Of a stretch of 37,230 bases of DNA, positions 7,698-15,060 are shown one piece after another (the first letter of the stretch is position 1; each line of letters opens with the position of its first letter). The stretch is from an uncultured Desulfotignum sp. Lineage in GTDB: Bacteria > Desulfobacterota > Desulfobacteria > Desulfobacterales > Desulfobacteraceae. The notes beneath the pieces are model-generated. The model was not told the origin of the DNA and made no database searches. It saw nothing but the letters and a program-made list of their open reading frames with translations. The stretch spans positions 1-37,230 of the forward strand of contig CALGAJ010000288.1 in the NCBI GenBank assembly GCA_937951975.1, given 5' to 3'. A program made the position numbers and the translations under genes.

Positions 7698-8765
7698 CTA
7701 TAACAACGCTTTGATGATTTCGATGATTTTTTCCGGCGACGGAATGTCTCCGCCGCACTCGCCGTAGAATTCCACGGGCTTACGGCCCTTGACACAGCGT
7801 TCCACATCCTCCACCATCTGGCCCATGCTCATCTCGATGCTGATGACCGCTTTGCAGCTTTCCTTGCCGGACGCGTCGAACACGGCTTTTTCCGGAAACG
7901 GGAACAGGGTTTTGGGCCGCAGCATGGCCACTTCGATGCCCTCTTCCTTGAGCATGTCAATGGCGGTGCGGCACACCCGGCTCATGGTGCCGTAGGAAGT
8001 GATCAGCACCTGGTAGTCGGTGTCGGCATTGACCAGTTCATACTGCACTTCCTCTTTTTTCATCTGTGCGTATTTGGCTTTCAACACCAGGTTGTTTTCG
8101 TTGAGTGCCGTGGGGTCCAGAAACAACGATTTCACCAGGTTGCGTTTCTTGCTTTTCCGGTGCGCCATGCCGTTGGTGGCCCAGTCATCTTTATTGGTGG
8201 GTTCTGTTTTCAGGTCATCGGGAAATTCCACGGGTTCCATCATCTGACCGATGAGCCCGTCTCCCATGATCATGACCGGGTTCCGGTATTTTTCCGCCAG
8301 GGTGAATGCCTGCATGGTCATCTCCACGGCTTCCTGGACCCCGTCCGGTGCCAGCACCAGCAGGTGGTAATCCCCGTGGCCCCCGCCTTTGGTGGCCTGG
8401 AAATAATCACCCTGGGAAGGCAGGATGCCTCCCAGTCCGGGGCCGCCCCGCATGATATTCACAAACACGGCCGGGCACTGGGCTGCGGCAATATAGGAAA
8501 GGGCTTCGCTCATCAGGCTGATGCCCGGAGAAGAAGAGGTGGTCATGACCCGCTCGCCGGCCCCGGCCGCGCCGAAAATCATGTATCCCACAGCCACTTC
8601 ACTTTCGCCCTGAAGAAACACGCCGCCTTCTTCGGGCAGCCGTTTTGCCAGATATTCCGCCACTTCGGACTGGGGGGTGATGGGGTATGCAAAATAATTT
8701 TTACAGCCTGCCCGGATGGCAGCCTCGCCGATGGCCTCGTTCCCTTTCATCAATACCTTTGCCAT
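7698..8765 (-). CDS. vorB: 2-oxoacid:ferredoxin oxidoreductase, alpha subunit (VorB type)
   Basis: 355 residues starting MAKVLMKGNEAIGEAAIRAG, the opening typical of proteins named VorB (3-methyl-2-oxobutanoate:ferredoxin oxidoreductase). Other markers are FAYPITPQSEVAEYLAKRL, TTSSSPGISLMSEALSYIA, MRGGPGLGGILPSQGDYFQA, KGGGHGDYHLLVLAPDGVQE and GDGLIGQMMEPVEF. The reaction is oxidative decarboxylation of a 2-oxo acid with CoA and ferredoxin. The branched-chain assignment is supported by family resemblance and by the nearby ilvE and acyl-CoA dehydrogenase. A 2-oxoglutarate (Kor-like) specificity cannot be excluded. An AAGGA site precedes the ATG. Confidence 0.88.
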   Translation of the reverse strand: MAKVLMKGNEAIGEAAIRAGCKNYFAYPITPQSEVAEYLAKRLPEEGGVFLQGESEVAVGYMIFGAAGAGERVMTTSSSPGISLMSEALSYIAAAQCPAVFVNIMRGGPGLGGILPSQGDYFQATKGGGHGDYHLLVLAPDGVQEAVEMTMQAFTLAEKYRNPVMIMGDGLIGQMMEPVEFPDDLKTEPTNKDDWATNGMAHRKSKKRNLVKSLFLDPTALNENNLVLKAKYAQMKKEEVQYELVNADTDYQVLITSYGTMSRVCRTAIDMLKEEGIEVAMLRPKTLFPFPEKAVFDASGKESCKAVISIEMSMGQMVEDVERCVKGRKPVEFYGECGGDIPSPEKIIEIIKALL

Positions 8766-8811
8766 TATTTTTTTCCTTGGTATCTGAAGTTAATTTTTTT
8801 GTGACCCTTGA

Positions 8812-9030
8812 TCAGGCACCCTGGGTTTCAACAATCGTGATGGCCACATCCGGGCACATGATACAGCAGATGCCGCATTTGATGCAGTCTTCCGGTCTTG
8901 CCTGGAATACGGGAAAATGCCCTTTGGCATTGACTTTGTCTGTGATTTCCAGCACATGTTTGGGGCAGAAATTGACACACAGCCCGCATCCTTTGCAGCG
9001 CTCATCGTCAATGATGTGTTGAAATGCCAT
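8812..9030 (-). CDS. Two-[4Fe-4S] ferredoxin subunit of the oxidoreductase
   Basis: 72 residues with two complete CxxCxxCxxxC motifs: Cys12/15/18/22 (CKGCGLCVNFCP) and Cys49/52/55/59 (CIKCGICCIMCP). An extra Cys56 sits beside the second motif. This is the delta/ferredoxin subunit that takes electrons from the TPP centre to soluble ferredoxin. A GGAG site lies before the ATG. It is the first of the four oxidoreductase genes and follows the MinD-like ATPase. Confidence 0.93.
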   Translation of the reverse strand: MAFQHIIDDERCKGCGLCVNFCPKHVLEITDKVNAKGHFPVFQARPEDCIKCGICCIMCPDVAITIVETQGA

Positions 9031-9057
9031 GTATATGACTCCTATCAGTGTTAAGTT

Positions 9058-9777
9058 TTAAGTGTTAAGTATTGTGTGACTGCCCGGGCGGGTGCCGGTG
9101 TGTTTCCAGGGGGGCAGCAGGTGCCGGTCGATGGTCAGCACGGGGCAGGTGATCCGGTTCAGGTCCAGCTGTGACCTGATTTCCGGGGTGGCCGTGATGA
9201 ATTCCACGGGCAGCCCGGTGTGTGCCGACACCTGTTGGACCAGGTCATATCCCTGATATATGTGTTCCACGGATGTAGCATCCATCAGGTTGGCATTGGA
9301 TACCAGGCCTGTGATGGTGATTTTACCGCTGGCTTCGATTTCCTTGCGGATTTTCAGGCATCCGGCCACATCCCGGGTAAACGGCCGGAATGCGTTGATC
9401 ACCTGGAGCATGCGCACGGGTTTGTTCTTGAGCACCGCTGCCAGAGAGGCCAGCACGGTGACACCCACATCATCACCGCCGGCATCCAGAATGGTGACAT
9501 CTGCCGGTTGCCGGAGAATGTCCGCCACAGCCGGTGCCAGAATGGGCAGATCCGCAAACAGGTATTGACGGTCCGGCAGCACCACTTGAATGCCCATGGC
9601 TTCCAAAGGGATTGTGGCCTCCCGGGTTCTGAAATAGGGATTGACCAGGTCCAGATCGGCAATGGCCACGGATCTGCCGGTTTTCCGGCACGCAGCTGCC
9701 AGATTGATGGCGGTTTCGGTTTTCCCGCTGCCGTAATTGCCCGCCACGATCACAATATCTGTAAAATCAATCGTCAT
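9058..9777 (-). CDS. MinD/ParA/CbiA-like P-loop ATPase linked to oxidoreductase operon
   Basis: 239 residues. A Walker A-like loop GNYGSGKTE occupies about 13-21. It is followed by an ADLDLVNPYFRTRE switch region near 41-54 and VTILDAGGDDVGVTVLAS near 93. This is the SIMIBI class fold of MinD/CobQ/NifH-like ATPases. There is no membrane-targeting helix or DNA-binding domain, so chromosome or septum functions are unlikely. As first gene of the operon with the ferredoxin and VorB subunits, it may act in cofactor or cluster delivery or regulation of that enzyme; this is an inference. No clear ribosome-binding site is seen before the ATG. The last codons run into a 10-bp direct repeat (AGTGTTAAGT, 9047-9070). 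Confidence 0.83.
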   Translation of the reverse strand: MTIDFTDIVIVAGNYGSGKTETAINLAAACRKTGRSVAIADLDLVNPYFRTREATIPLEAMGIQVVLPDRQYLFADLPILAPAVADILRQPADVTILDAGGDDVGVTVLASLAAVLKNKPVRMLQVINAFRPFTRDVAGCLKIRKEIEASGKITITGLVSNANLMDATSVEHIYQGYDLVQQVSAHTGLPVEFITATPEIRSQLDLNRITCPVLTIDRHLLPPWKHTGTRPGSHTILNT

Positions 9778-9820
9778 AAATGATGATTTGCCTTTTTTAA
9801 ATAAAAACAGCTAAACCGTA

Positions 9821-9849
9821 ATTAAACCAAATCAGTTTTTTTTTTGCAA
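9821..9849 (-). promoter_or_regulatory. Candidate promoter of ATPase-vor operon
   Basis: Reading the minus strand, TTGCAA (9849-9844) and TTTAAT (9826-9821) are separated by 17 bases that begin with an A-tract. This sits about 45 bases before the ATPase start, in the only AT-rich gap between the DRE-TIM gene and this operon. Judged by eye. Confidence 0.45.
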
Positions 9850-9873
9850 ATTGTTTTTTTACCGAAAATGGAT

Positions 9874-10986
9874 TTAATCTGAAGAATCCACAATTTTTTT
9901 GACTTCTTCCCGTGTCAGCCGACGGTTTTTCCGGACACTCATTTCCTTGATGGCGGCAGTGATGGCCGGGATCCGGTCCGGATGAAATTCAATGTGGTGA
10001 AACCGCAGATATTTTTTTACCAGGTGATTGCCGCACAACAGGTTCAAATGAAAATCCGGGGTGGTGCTGGGGCCGAACATGCCGGTGGCATGGGTGCCGG
10101 CCACATGGGTGTGTACGGCCTGACCGAACACCGGCGTGGCGGCATGAATCAGGCCCTGTCCGGTCTGTTGTCTGACAATATCGTCCACATACAGATAATA
10201 TGCCCGGACCTGATCCAAAGGGGCCTGGGAGAAGCCGGATTGAATGCCCTGGTCTGCCAGGATCCGGGATGTGATGTACAGGTCTCCGATGCCGTTGCGT
10301 TCGCCAATGCCGCACACCGAGGCTTCCAGCACGGCGGCCCCGGCCAGAATTCCCATAACCGAGTTGGCCGATGCCATGCCCAGGTCATTGTGACAATGGA
10401 CGGAAACAGCCATGTCCCCGGCCAGGGCCACGGCATCCCGGATCCGGTCCGCCACCTGGCTGGGCCCCATGATGCCTGAAGTGTCGGGCAGCGACAGGAC
10501 ATCGATCATATGGTTTTGGCATAAAAACCGGATACAGGTGTTTAATTGATCGGCCGGGGTTTTCCCTATATCCAGCATGGCCAGGCTGATGACGGAATCG
10601 GGCCTGGCATTGCGGACAAACGCCATGACCGGGATCAGTTCTGACAATATTTTTTCCGATTCTTGGACGGTGGCATGGGAGGGCAGGTACAGGTGAAAAT
10701 GAATATCTTTGATGCCGGTGTTCACCAGGATCCGGGCATCCGGCGTAAATGCCCGCCCTAAAGCCGCCACCCGGATATTGAAATTGCAATCCCGGGCATG
10801 ATCAGCCAATGCTTTGACCATGGCGGCTTCCTCAGGGTGGGCGGCGGGGTATCCAGCCTGGCAGATATCCACACCCAGACCTTCCTGGAACGCCAGTATT
10901 TTTATCCGCTGGTCATAAGAAAATACCACCCCCTGAAACTGCATGCCTTCCCGGAGGGTCTGATCCATAAGCAGAAATTGTCTCAA
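9874..10986 (-). CDS. DRE-TIM metallolyase family protein (LeuA/HMG-CoA-lyase-like)
   Basis: 370 residues with a TTG start at 10986. The TTG is supported by AAAGGAG five bases upstream and by overlap with the stop of the radical SAM gene. The N-terminal DQTLREG (8-14) is the family's DRE-TIM signature, with the conserved Arg. The metal-binding HCHNDLGMA block is at 197-205, and GIGERNG is at 226-232. Relatives are 2-isopropylmalate, homocitrate and citramalate synthases and HMG-CoA lyase. The C-terminus (about 300-370) is short and lacks the LeuA regulatory domain. The substrate is not evident. Tight coupling to a radical SAM gene is unusual for LeuA-type enzymes and suggests a two-step pathway, possibly cofactor or modified-acid synthesis; that is an inference. 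Confidence 0.85.
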   Translation of the reverse strand: MRQFLLMDQTLREGMQFQGVVFSYDQRIKILAFQEGLGVDICQAGYPAAHPEEAAMVKALADHARDCNFNIRVAALGRAFTPDARILVNTGIKDIHFHLYLPSHATVQESEKILSELIPVMAFVRNARPDSVISLAMLDIGKTPADQLNTCIRFLCQNHMIDVLSLPDTSGIMGPSQVADRIRDAVALAGDMAVSVHCHNDLGMASANSVMGILAGAAVLEASVCGIGERNGIGDLYITSRILADQGIQSGFSQAPLDQVRAYYLYVDDIVRQQTGQGLIHAATPVFGQAVHTHVAGTHATGMFGPSTTPDFHLNLLCGNHLVKKYLRFHHIEFHPDRIPAITAAIKEMSVRKNRRLTREEVKKIVDSSD

Positions 10987-12290
10987 AACCGCTCCTTTGG
11001 CGGGTTGAAATATCCGTGGATCAGACCGGGAAACGCCTGTTTCAAAGATTTGATCAACAAAGCCATTCCCCGGACCGGGCCGCCGGGGGCCACGGCTTCC
11101 ATGGCGGCAATATACCGGCGGGGATCATAATTCAGGTTGCGCCACTGGATCATATTGATGTCGTGATCCCGGATGAATTCAAACAGGGCCGCCGCTTCTT
11201 TTTCAGAATCCGTGAACCCCGGGCAGTTCAGATAGTTGACGGCCACAAATTTGTTATGGGCCCGGGCCGTGTCAATGCTTTTGAGTACATCGTCCCATGC
11301 ATAGGACATGGGCCTGAAATATGCGGTATAGGTTTTTTGCCGCACGGAATTCATGGATACCCGCATGCTGTCCAGCCCGGCTTCACACAAGGCTTTTACA
11401 TGTTCCGGCAGGCCGGCGTTGGTGTTCAGGTTGATGGTGCCTTTGCCGGTGTGTTTCCGGATCATTTGAACCGCCGGTACGATCACTTTGTGTGCGGTCA
11501 AAGGTTCGCCTTCGCATCCCTGGCCGAAACTCACCACGGCCTTGGGCACATGCCGGATATGCTCCAGAGCCACCTGGGCGATCTCTTCGGCCGTGGGCGT
11601 GAACGCGATGCGGTCCTGGCATGCATGCAGGCCGGGGCCGGACTGCAAGGAAATGCACCCTAAGCAGTTGGCATTGCACACCCGGGAGGTGGGCAAAGGG
11701 GCTTCATAGCGCTGGAGAAAAAAGTTTTTTCCGGCCGGGCATCCATACTGCAATGCACAGGTTTCCAGATGCCGCATCAGCCGGTTGTGCGGATATTTTT
11801 TCTGCATGTGCCCGACGCCCTGAACCACTTTGTCCCGGGGCATCTGCCGGAGATCCTGCCGGGGTTCGGTATCCACCTGAATGGCGGCGGACCGGAAACG
11901 GTTTTGACCGAATCCCACGGCCCCATAGGAGAACAGCGGCAACGGCCCGGCATCTTCCGGGGCTTTGTACGCGCAAAAATAGCGGTTCACATACCCGGGG
12001 GAATTGAACACAGCCACCGGAAAGATTTTTTCATCCGGCGCAAACGGATTCCGGGTCAGGGTCTCAAACCGGTCCAGGGTCAGGTTGTATGCGATCAACG
12101 CCCGGTCCGGCAGCATCATCAGTTCGCTGCCGTGGGGCATGGCAAGGGTCTGGGACCGGGTCAAAAGCACGGGCTGGTCCTTGGAAAATCCCACGGCACC
12201 ATATCCTTGCAGATCAAAGATGTCGCCGTTTTCCGCGGCTGCCACTGCTGTGAGAATCTGCGTGTTATTCCGGGTGATAAGGGTCTCCAA
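10983..12290 (-). CDS. Radical SAM protein with long N-terminal domain
   Basis: 435 residues from a TTG at 12290. The start is uncertain because no strong ribosome-binding site is seen. The radical SAM cluster motif CNANCLGC (Cys205/209/212) is followed by VVSFGQGCEGEPLTAH and TINLNTNAGLPEHV, both typical of the SAM-binding barrel. It is unusual in having about 200 residues before the cluster motif. This extension contains a repeated strand motif, GYGAVGF at 29-35 and SYGAVGF at 121-127, and additional cysteines at 106, 178 and 184. The remaining barrel shows DSMRVSMNSVR and FVAVNYLNCPGFTDSEKE. The stop overlaps the DRE-TIM gene start. I do not recognise a named enzyme. Confidence 0.83.
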   Translation of the reverse strand: METLITRNNTQILTAVAAAENGDIFDLQGYGAVGFSKDQPVLLTRSQTLAMPHGSELMMLPDRALIAYNLTLDRFETLTRNPFAPDEKIFPVAVFNSPGYVNRYFCAYKAPEDAGPLPLFSYGAVGFGQNRFRSAAIQVDTEPRQDLRQMPRDKVVQGVGHMQKKYPHNRLMRHLETCALQYGCPAGKNFFLQRYEAPLPTSRVCNANCLGCISLQSGPGLHACQDRIAFTPTAEEIAQVALEHIRHVPKAVVSFGQGCEGEPLTAHKVIVPAVQMIRKHTGKGTINLNTNAGLPEHVKALCEAGLDSMRVSMNSVRQKTYTAYFRPMSYAWDDVLKSIDTARAHNKFVAVNYLNCPGFTDSEKEAAALFEFIRDHDINMIQWRNLNYDPRRYIAAMEAVAPGGPVRGMALLIKSLKQAFPGLIHGYFNPPKERF

Positions 12291-12341
12291 ACGGTTCAGG
12301 TTGCAATTTGTTTTTTTAATTAAAAAATCATCAATGGCCGC

Positions 12342-12370
12342 ATTTTATCAACAGGCACTGTCAAAGTCCA
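12342..12370 (-). promoter_or_regulatory. Candidate promoter of radical SAM operon
   Basis: On the minus strand TGGACT (12370-12365) and TAAAAT (12347-12342) are 17 bases apart, about 50 bases before the radical SAM start. The rest of the 12291-12486 gap holds AT-rich DNA and no gene that I can see. Confidence 0.35.
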
Positions 12371-12486
12371 CCGGATTCCGGCGGTCAGACAAAACTTCTG
12401 TTTTCAACGCGGCTGTTTTTGCGGTGAAGTCAATAATTCTGATGGGAAAGGCTTTTTAAGGAGTAAGGAAAATGCCGGACCAATGA

Positions 12487-13014
12487 TTACATCCACAGAT
12501 AAAGAAAGCAGCCGATGTAGATCACAGCGGCGGACAGGGCGATAATTGTTCTGGTTGTGGACAGGCCGAATGCATGATGAATCGTTCGGAACGTAACTGC
12601 CAGTCCGTAAACACCGGTCAGGATAAAGGCGGTCAGCATGATCGGGCTGGAAGCCCGGACCTGGACCATGGCCAGAAACGGAGCTGCCGGCCACAGGGCG
12701 ATGGCGGCCACACCCATGAAAAAATAACCGGTCAGAAAAGCGGCGTTTCCACCCAGGGCTTTCAGAAACACCCAGATGAACAAAGCGGCGCCGGCATGCA
12801 TGAGGAACGCCACTGGAATACCGGCCAGAGTGAGACGCACAATTCCCTGACCTAAAAGCAGATCACGGCTGAGAAAAGCGGCGGTGCCGCCATAGATCAG
12901 TCCCAGCATCGATACATGAAAAATGCAGATCCAGGGCAGGTAATTCAGGGAAAGCTGTCTGACACCGGAAGGGTCCAGTCTGACAAGTCGAATCATGGCG
13001 GCGGGGTAGTTCAT
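12487..13014 (-). CDS. Small integral membrane protein (Yip1-like)
   Basis: 175 residues, mostly hydrophobic, with about five predicted membrane spans (near residues 25-45, 60-85, 90-115, 125-140 and 155-174). The pattern resembles Yip1-domain proteins of bacteria, but no strict motif confirms this. It starts 73 bases after the stop of the solute:sodium symporter and follows a 12-bp stem-loop. It may therefore be a low-level distal cistron of the acyl-CoA ligase-symporter operon. A GGAT site precedes the ATG. Its function is not known; it could assist the transporter or be unrelated. Confidence 0.7.
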   Translation of the reverse strand: MNYPAAMIRLVRLDPSGVRQLSLNYLPWICIFHVSMLGLIYGGTAAFLSRDLLLGQGIVRLTLAGIPVAFLMHAGAALFIWVFLKALGGNAAFLTGYFFMGVAAIALWPAAPFLAMVQVRASSPIMLTAFILTGVYGLAVTFRTIHHAFGLSTTRTIIALSAAVIYIGCFLYLWM

Positions 13015-13033
13015 GGGGCATCCTTATAAATGG

Positions 13034-13078
13034 CCTGTGCTGCCCGAATCGAACTGGCCGTACCCGGGGCAGCACAGG
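13034..13078. repeat. 12-bp perfect inverted repeat between symporter and membrane protein genes
   Basis: CCTGTGCTGCCC at 13034-13045 pairs perfectly with GGGCAGCACAGG at 13067-13078 around a 21-base loop. No T-run follows on the minus strand. It is more likely an mRNA-stabilising or processing hairpin, or an attenuating structure, than a full terminator. Confidence 0.65.
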
Positions 13079-13087
13079 GAAAAGGGG

Positions 13088-14722
13088 TTACCAGGGCTGC
13101 AGGCCCCAGATAAAGACAACAACACAGAAAGCCGAGATGATCAAAGGCCATGTGATCCCGTTGTACCGGGATTCATCATAATCAGGTCCCCAGCCGTGGA
13201 TCCGGTCGATCACCTGCTTGTCCGCCAGGGTCGGTGCATAAGCCTTGAGCGCGGGCATGCGGTTGAAGCCGATGGATAAAATGATGAACATGGCAAAGCT
13301 CAGCGGAATGGTCACCATGCCGCCGGACATGCCCAGGGCCGCCACAAGACCCGATCCGACACAGATGGAGGGCAGCACGTGCGGGGAGATCACGATATAG
13401 ATGATCCCGCAGATCATGGAGGAGATGATCAGGGCCAGCTTGTTGGCCTCTTTCCACCAGACCCCTAAAAGAATGGCCGGGGTGGCCGTGGTGGCCAGAA
13501 GCCCGAAAGCCCACAGGATACTGGTCACCAGGAACCGGGGCGGATTGAATGCCATGAGCACGGCGGCCAGTCCTCCCAGACCTAAGGCCGCATATCCCCA
13601 TTTCATCCGTTTGGCGGATTCCATGTTGGGGGCGATGATTCCCAGCAGGTCCGATCCCACCAGGCCGGCGATGGCCATGAGGTTGCCGCCGATGGTGGAC
13701 AGTCCGGCGGCAATGGCGCCGCCCATGACAAAAGCGGCCACCAGGGTCGGATTGTAGAACACATTGAGAATCAGGATGGTCTGATCCGCTTTTTCAATGA
13801 CCCGTCCGGTGGTGGCGGTAAAGAAGTTGCCGGCGAATCCCACCACATAGGTGCCGGAAAACAGCAGGCCCAGAAACAGGGCGAACCATACCACGGCCCA
13901 CCGGGCGCTTTTGACAGACGATGAGGTGAACACCTTCATGGCCAGATGCGGCAACGCCACCGGTCCCAGGGTAAAGGCCGGGATCAGGGCGAAATACCAC
14001 CGGAAATCATATTTCATGTCAAAAAACGTGGGGATGTTCTTGATCATGTCCGGCACCATGTCCCCGTATGCCAGGGGCGGGAACCACCAGCCCGAGGAAC
14101 CCATGGCCTTCATGATGGCGCCCATGGGCACGATCATGGCAAGGGTCATCACCACCATCTGAAACGCCGCGTTGTAGGTGGCCCCGTACATGCCGCCGAT
14201 GGTGATGAACCCCACCGTGGCCAGGCCGGCCACCACAATGGCCACATTGTAGGGCACCCCGAACAGCAGTTCAAAGGCCTGACCCAGTCCCACCATCTGG
14301 CCCAGGGCATACATGACCATGATCAGAATCATCCAGCACACGATCACGACGGTGGAGGGTTTCCCGTACCTCTGCCGGATAAAACTGGCCGGGGTGAACG
14401 CCTTCATCCGCCGCAGGCTGGTGCCGTACAAAAGTGTGAGCAAAGGGATGGAAATGGCCCATTGGATCCACAAATATACAAAAGGGACCTGCAGCCGGAG
14501 GATCAGGGCGATGACCCCTAAAAAAGTGGCCAGGCTGGCCCAGGTGGCCGCCATACCCAGTCCGTTGGTCACCGGACCGATGGAGAATCCGGCGGCGTAA
14601 AAATCTTCGTCCGACGCAGTTTTCCGGCTCGAAAAATACCCGACCGCATAAAAAATGGCAAACAGGATAATGACCACTCCCAGTCCGATCCAGACGTTGC
14701 TTAATGCATATTCCGCAGGCAT
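13088..14722 (-). CDS. Solute:sodium symporter (SSS family, acetate/carboxylate type)
   Basis: 544 residues with about 13 hydrophobic spans. It begins with a helix that leads into YFSSRKTASDEDFYAAG, then GPVTNGLGMAATWASLATFLG, a core sodium-site region of the SSS family (relatives of ActP and PutP). The block GGAIAAGLSTIGGNLMAIAG near residue 340 is another conserved core helix. The DUF4212 protein starts just upstream, and this pairing is typical of the VC2705-like subgroup. The AMP-forming ligase before it would trap the imported acid as CoA thioester. A GGAG site precedes the ATG. Acetate, propionate or a similar monocarboxylate is the likely substrate. Confidence 0.9.
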   Translation of the reverse strand: MPAEYALSNVWIGLGVVIILFAIFYAVGYFSSRKTASDEDFYAAGFSIGPVTNGLGMAATWASLATFLGVIALILRLQVPFVYLWIQWAISIPLLTLLYGTSLRRMKAFTPASFIRQRYGKPSTVVIVCWMILIMVMYALGQMVGLGQAFELLFGVPYNVAIVVAGLATVGFITIGGMYGATYNAAFQMVVMTLAMIVPMGAIMKAMGSSGWWFPPLAYGDMVPDMIKNIPTFFDMKYDFRWYFALIPAFTLGPVALPHLAMKVFTSSSVKSARWAVVWFALFLGLLFSGTYVVGFAGNFFTATTGRVIEKADQTILILNVFYNPTLVAAFVMGGAIAAGLSTIGGNLMAIAGLVGSDLLGIIAPNMESAKRMKWGYAALGLGGLAAVLMAFNPPRFLVTSILWAFGLLATTATPAILLGVWWKEANKLALIISSMICGIIYIVISPHVLPSICVGSGLVAALGMSGGMVTIPLSFAMFIILSIGFNRMPALKAYAPTLADKQVIDRIHGWGPDYDESRYNGITWPLIISAFCVVVFIWGLQPW

Positions 14723-14733
14723 GGTGTTTCTCC

Positions 14734-15027
14734 TTATTTTTGTTTGGTTTCAGTTGACGGGTCGTTTTCCGGGGCCAGGGTTTTGACATATTCCGCCATT
14801 TCATCGTCAAACTTGTTGCACACAATCGTCATGATCAGACAGACCACGGCAATGCCGAACCATCCCAGCAGAATCGGAATGATATACTGGATGGGGAATC
14901 CCCACAGGGTTCCCTGCTGAAGCCCGGGGAACAGTACGAAAATCGATGCGGAATGACCGGTCAGCAGCAGCAGCACCGAGAATATAATCGTGATCCGGAT
15001 TTCCTTTTTATAAATTTTTTCTTTCAT
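14734..15027 (-). CDS. DUF4212 small membrane subunit of SSS symporter
   Basis: 97 residues with two membrane spans (about 13-33 and 47-70) and a charged C-terminal tail (KFDDEMAEYVKTLAPE). The sequence TGHSASIFVLFPGLQQGTLWGFPIQYIIP is typical of DUF4212 proteins. These are found next to SSS symporters, as here where the symporter starts 11 bases later. A GGGAG site lies before the ATG. It is expected to be an accessory subunit of the symporter in the inner membrane; the exact role is not known. Confidence 0.9.
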   Translation of the reverse strand: MKEKIYKKEIRITIIFSVLLLLTGHSASIFVLFPGLQQGTLWGFPIQYIIPILLGWFGIAVVCLIMTIVCNKFDDEMAEYVKTLAPENDPSTETKQK

Positions 15028-15060
15028 GGATTGTCTCCCTTTTTGAGATTTTATGGCGTT

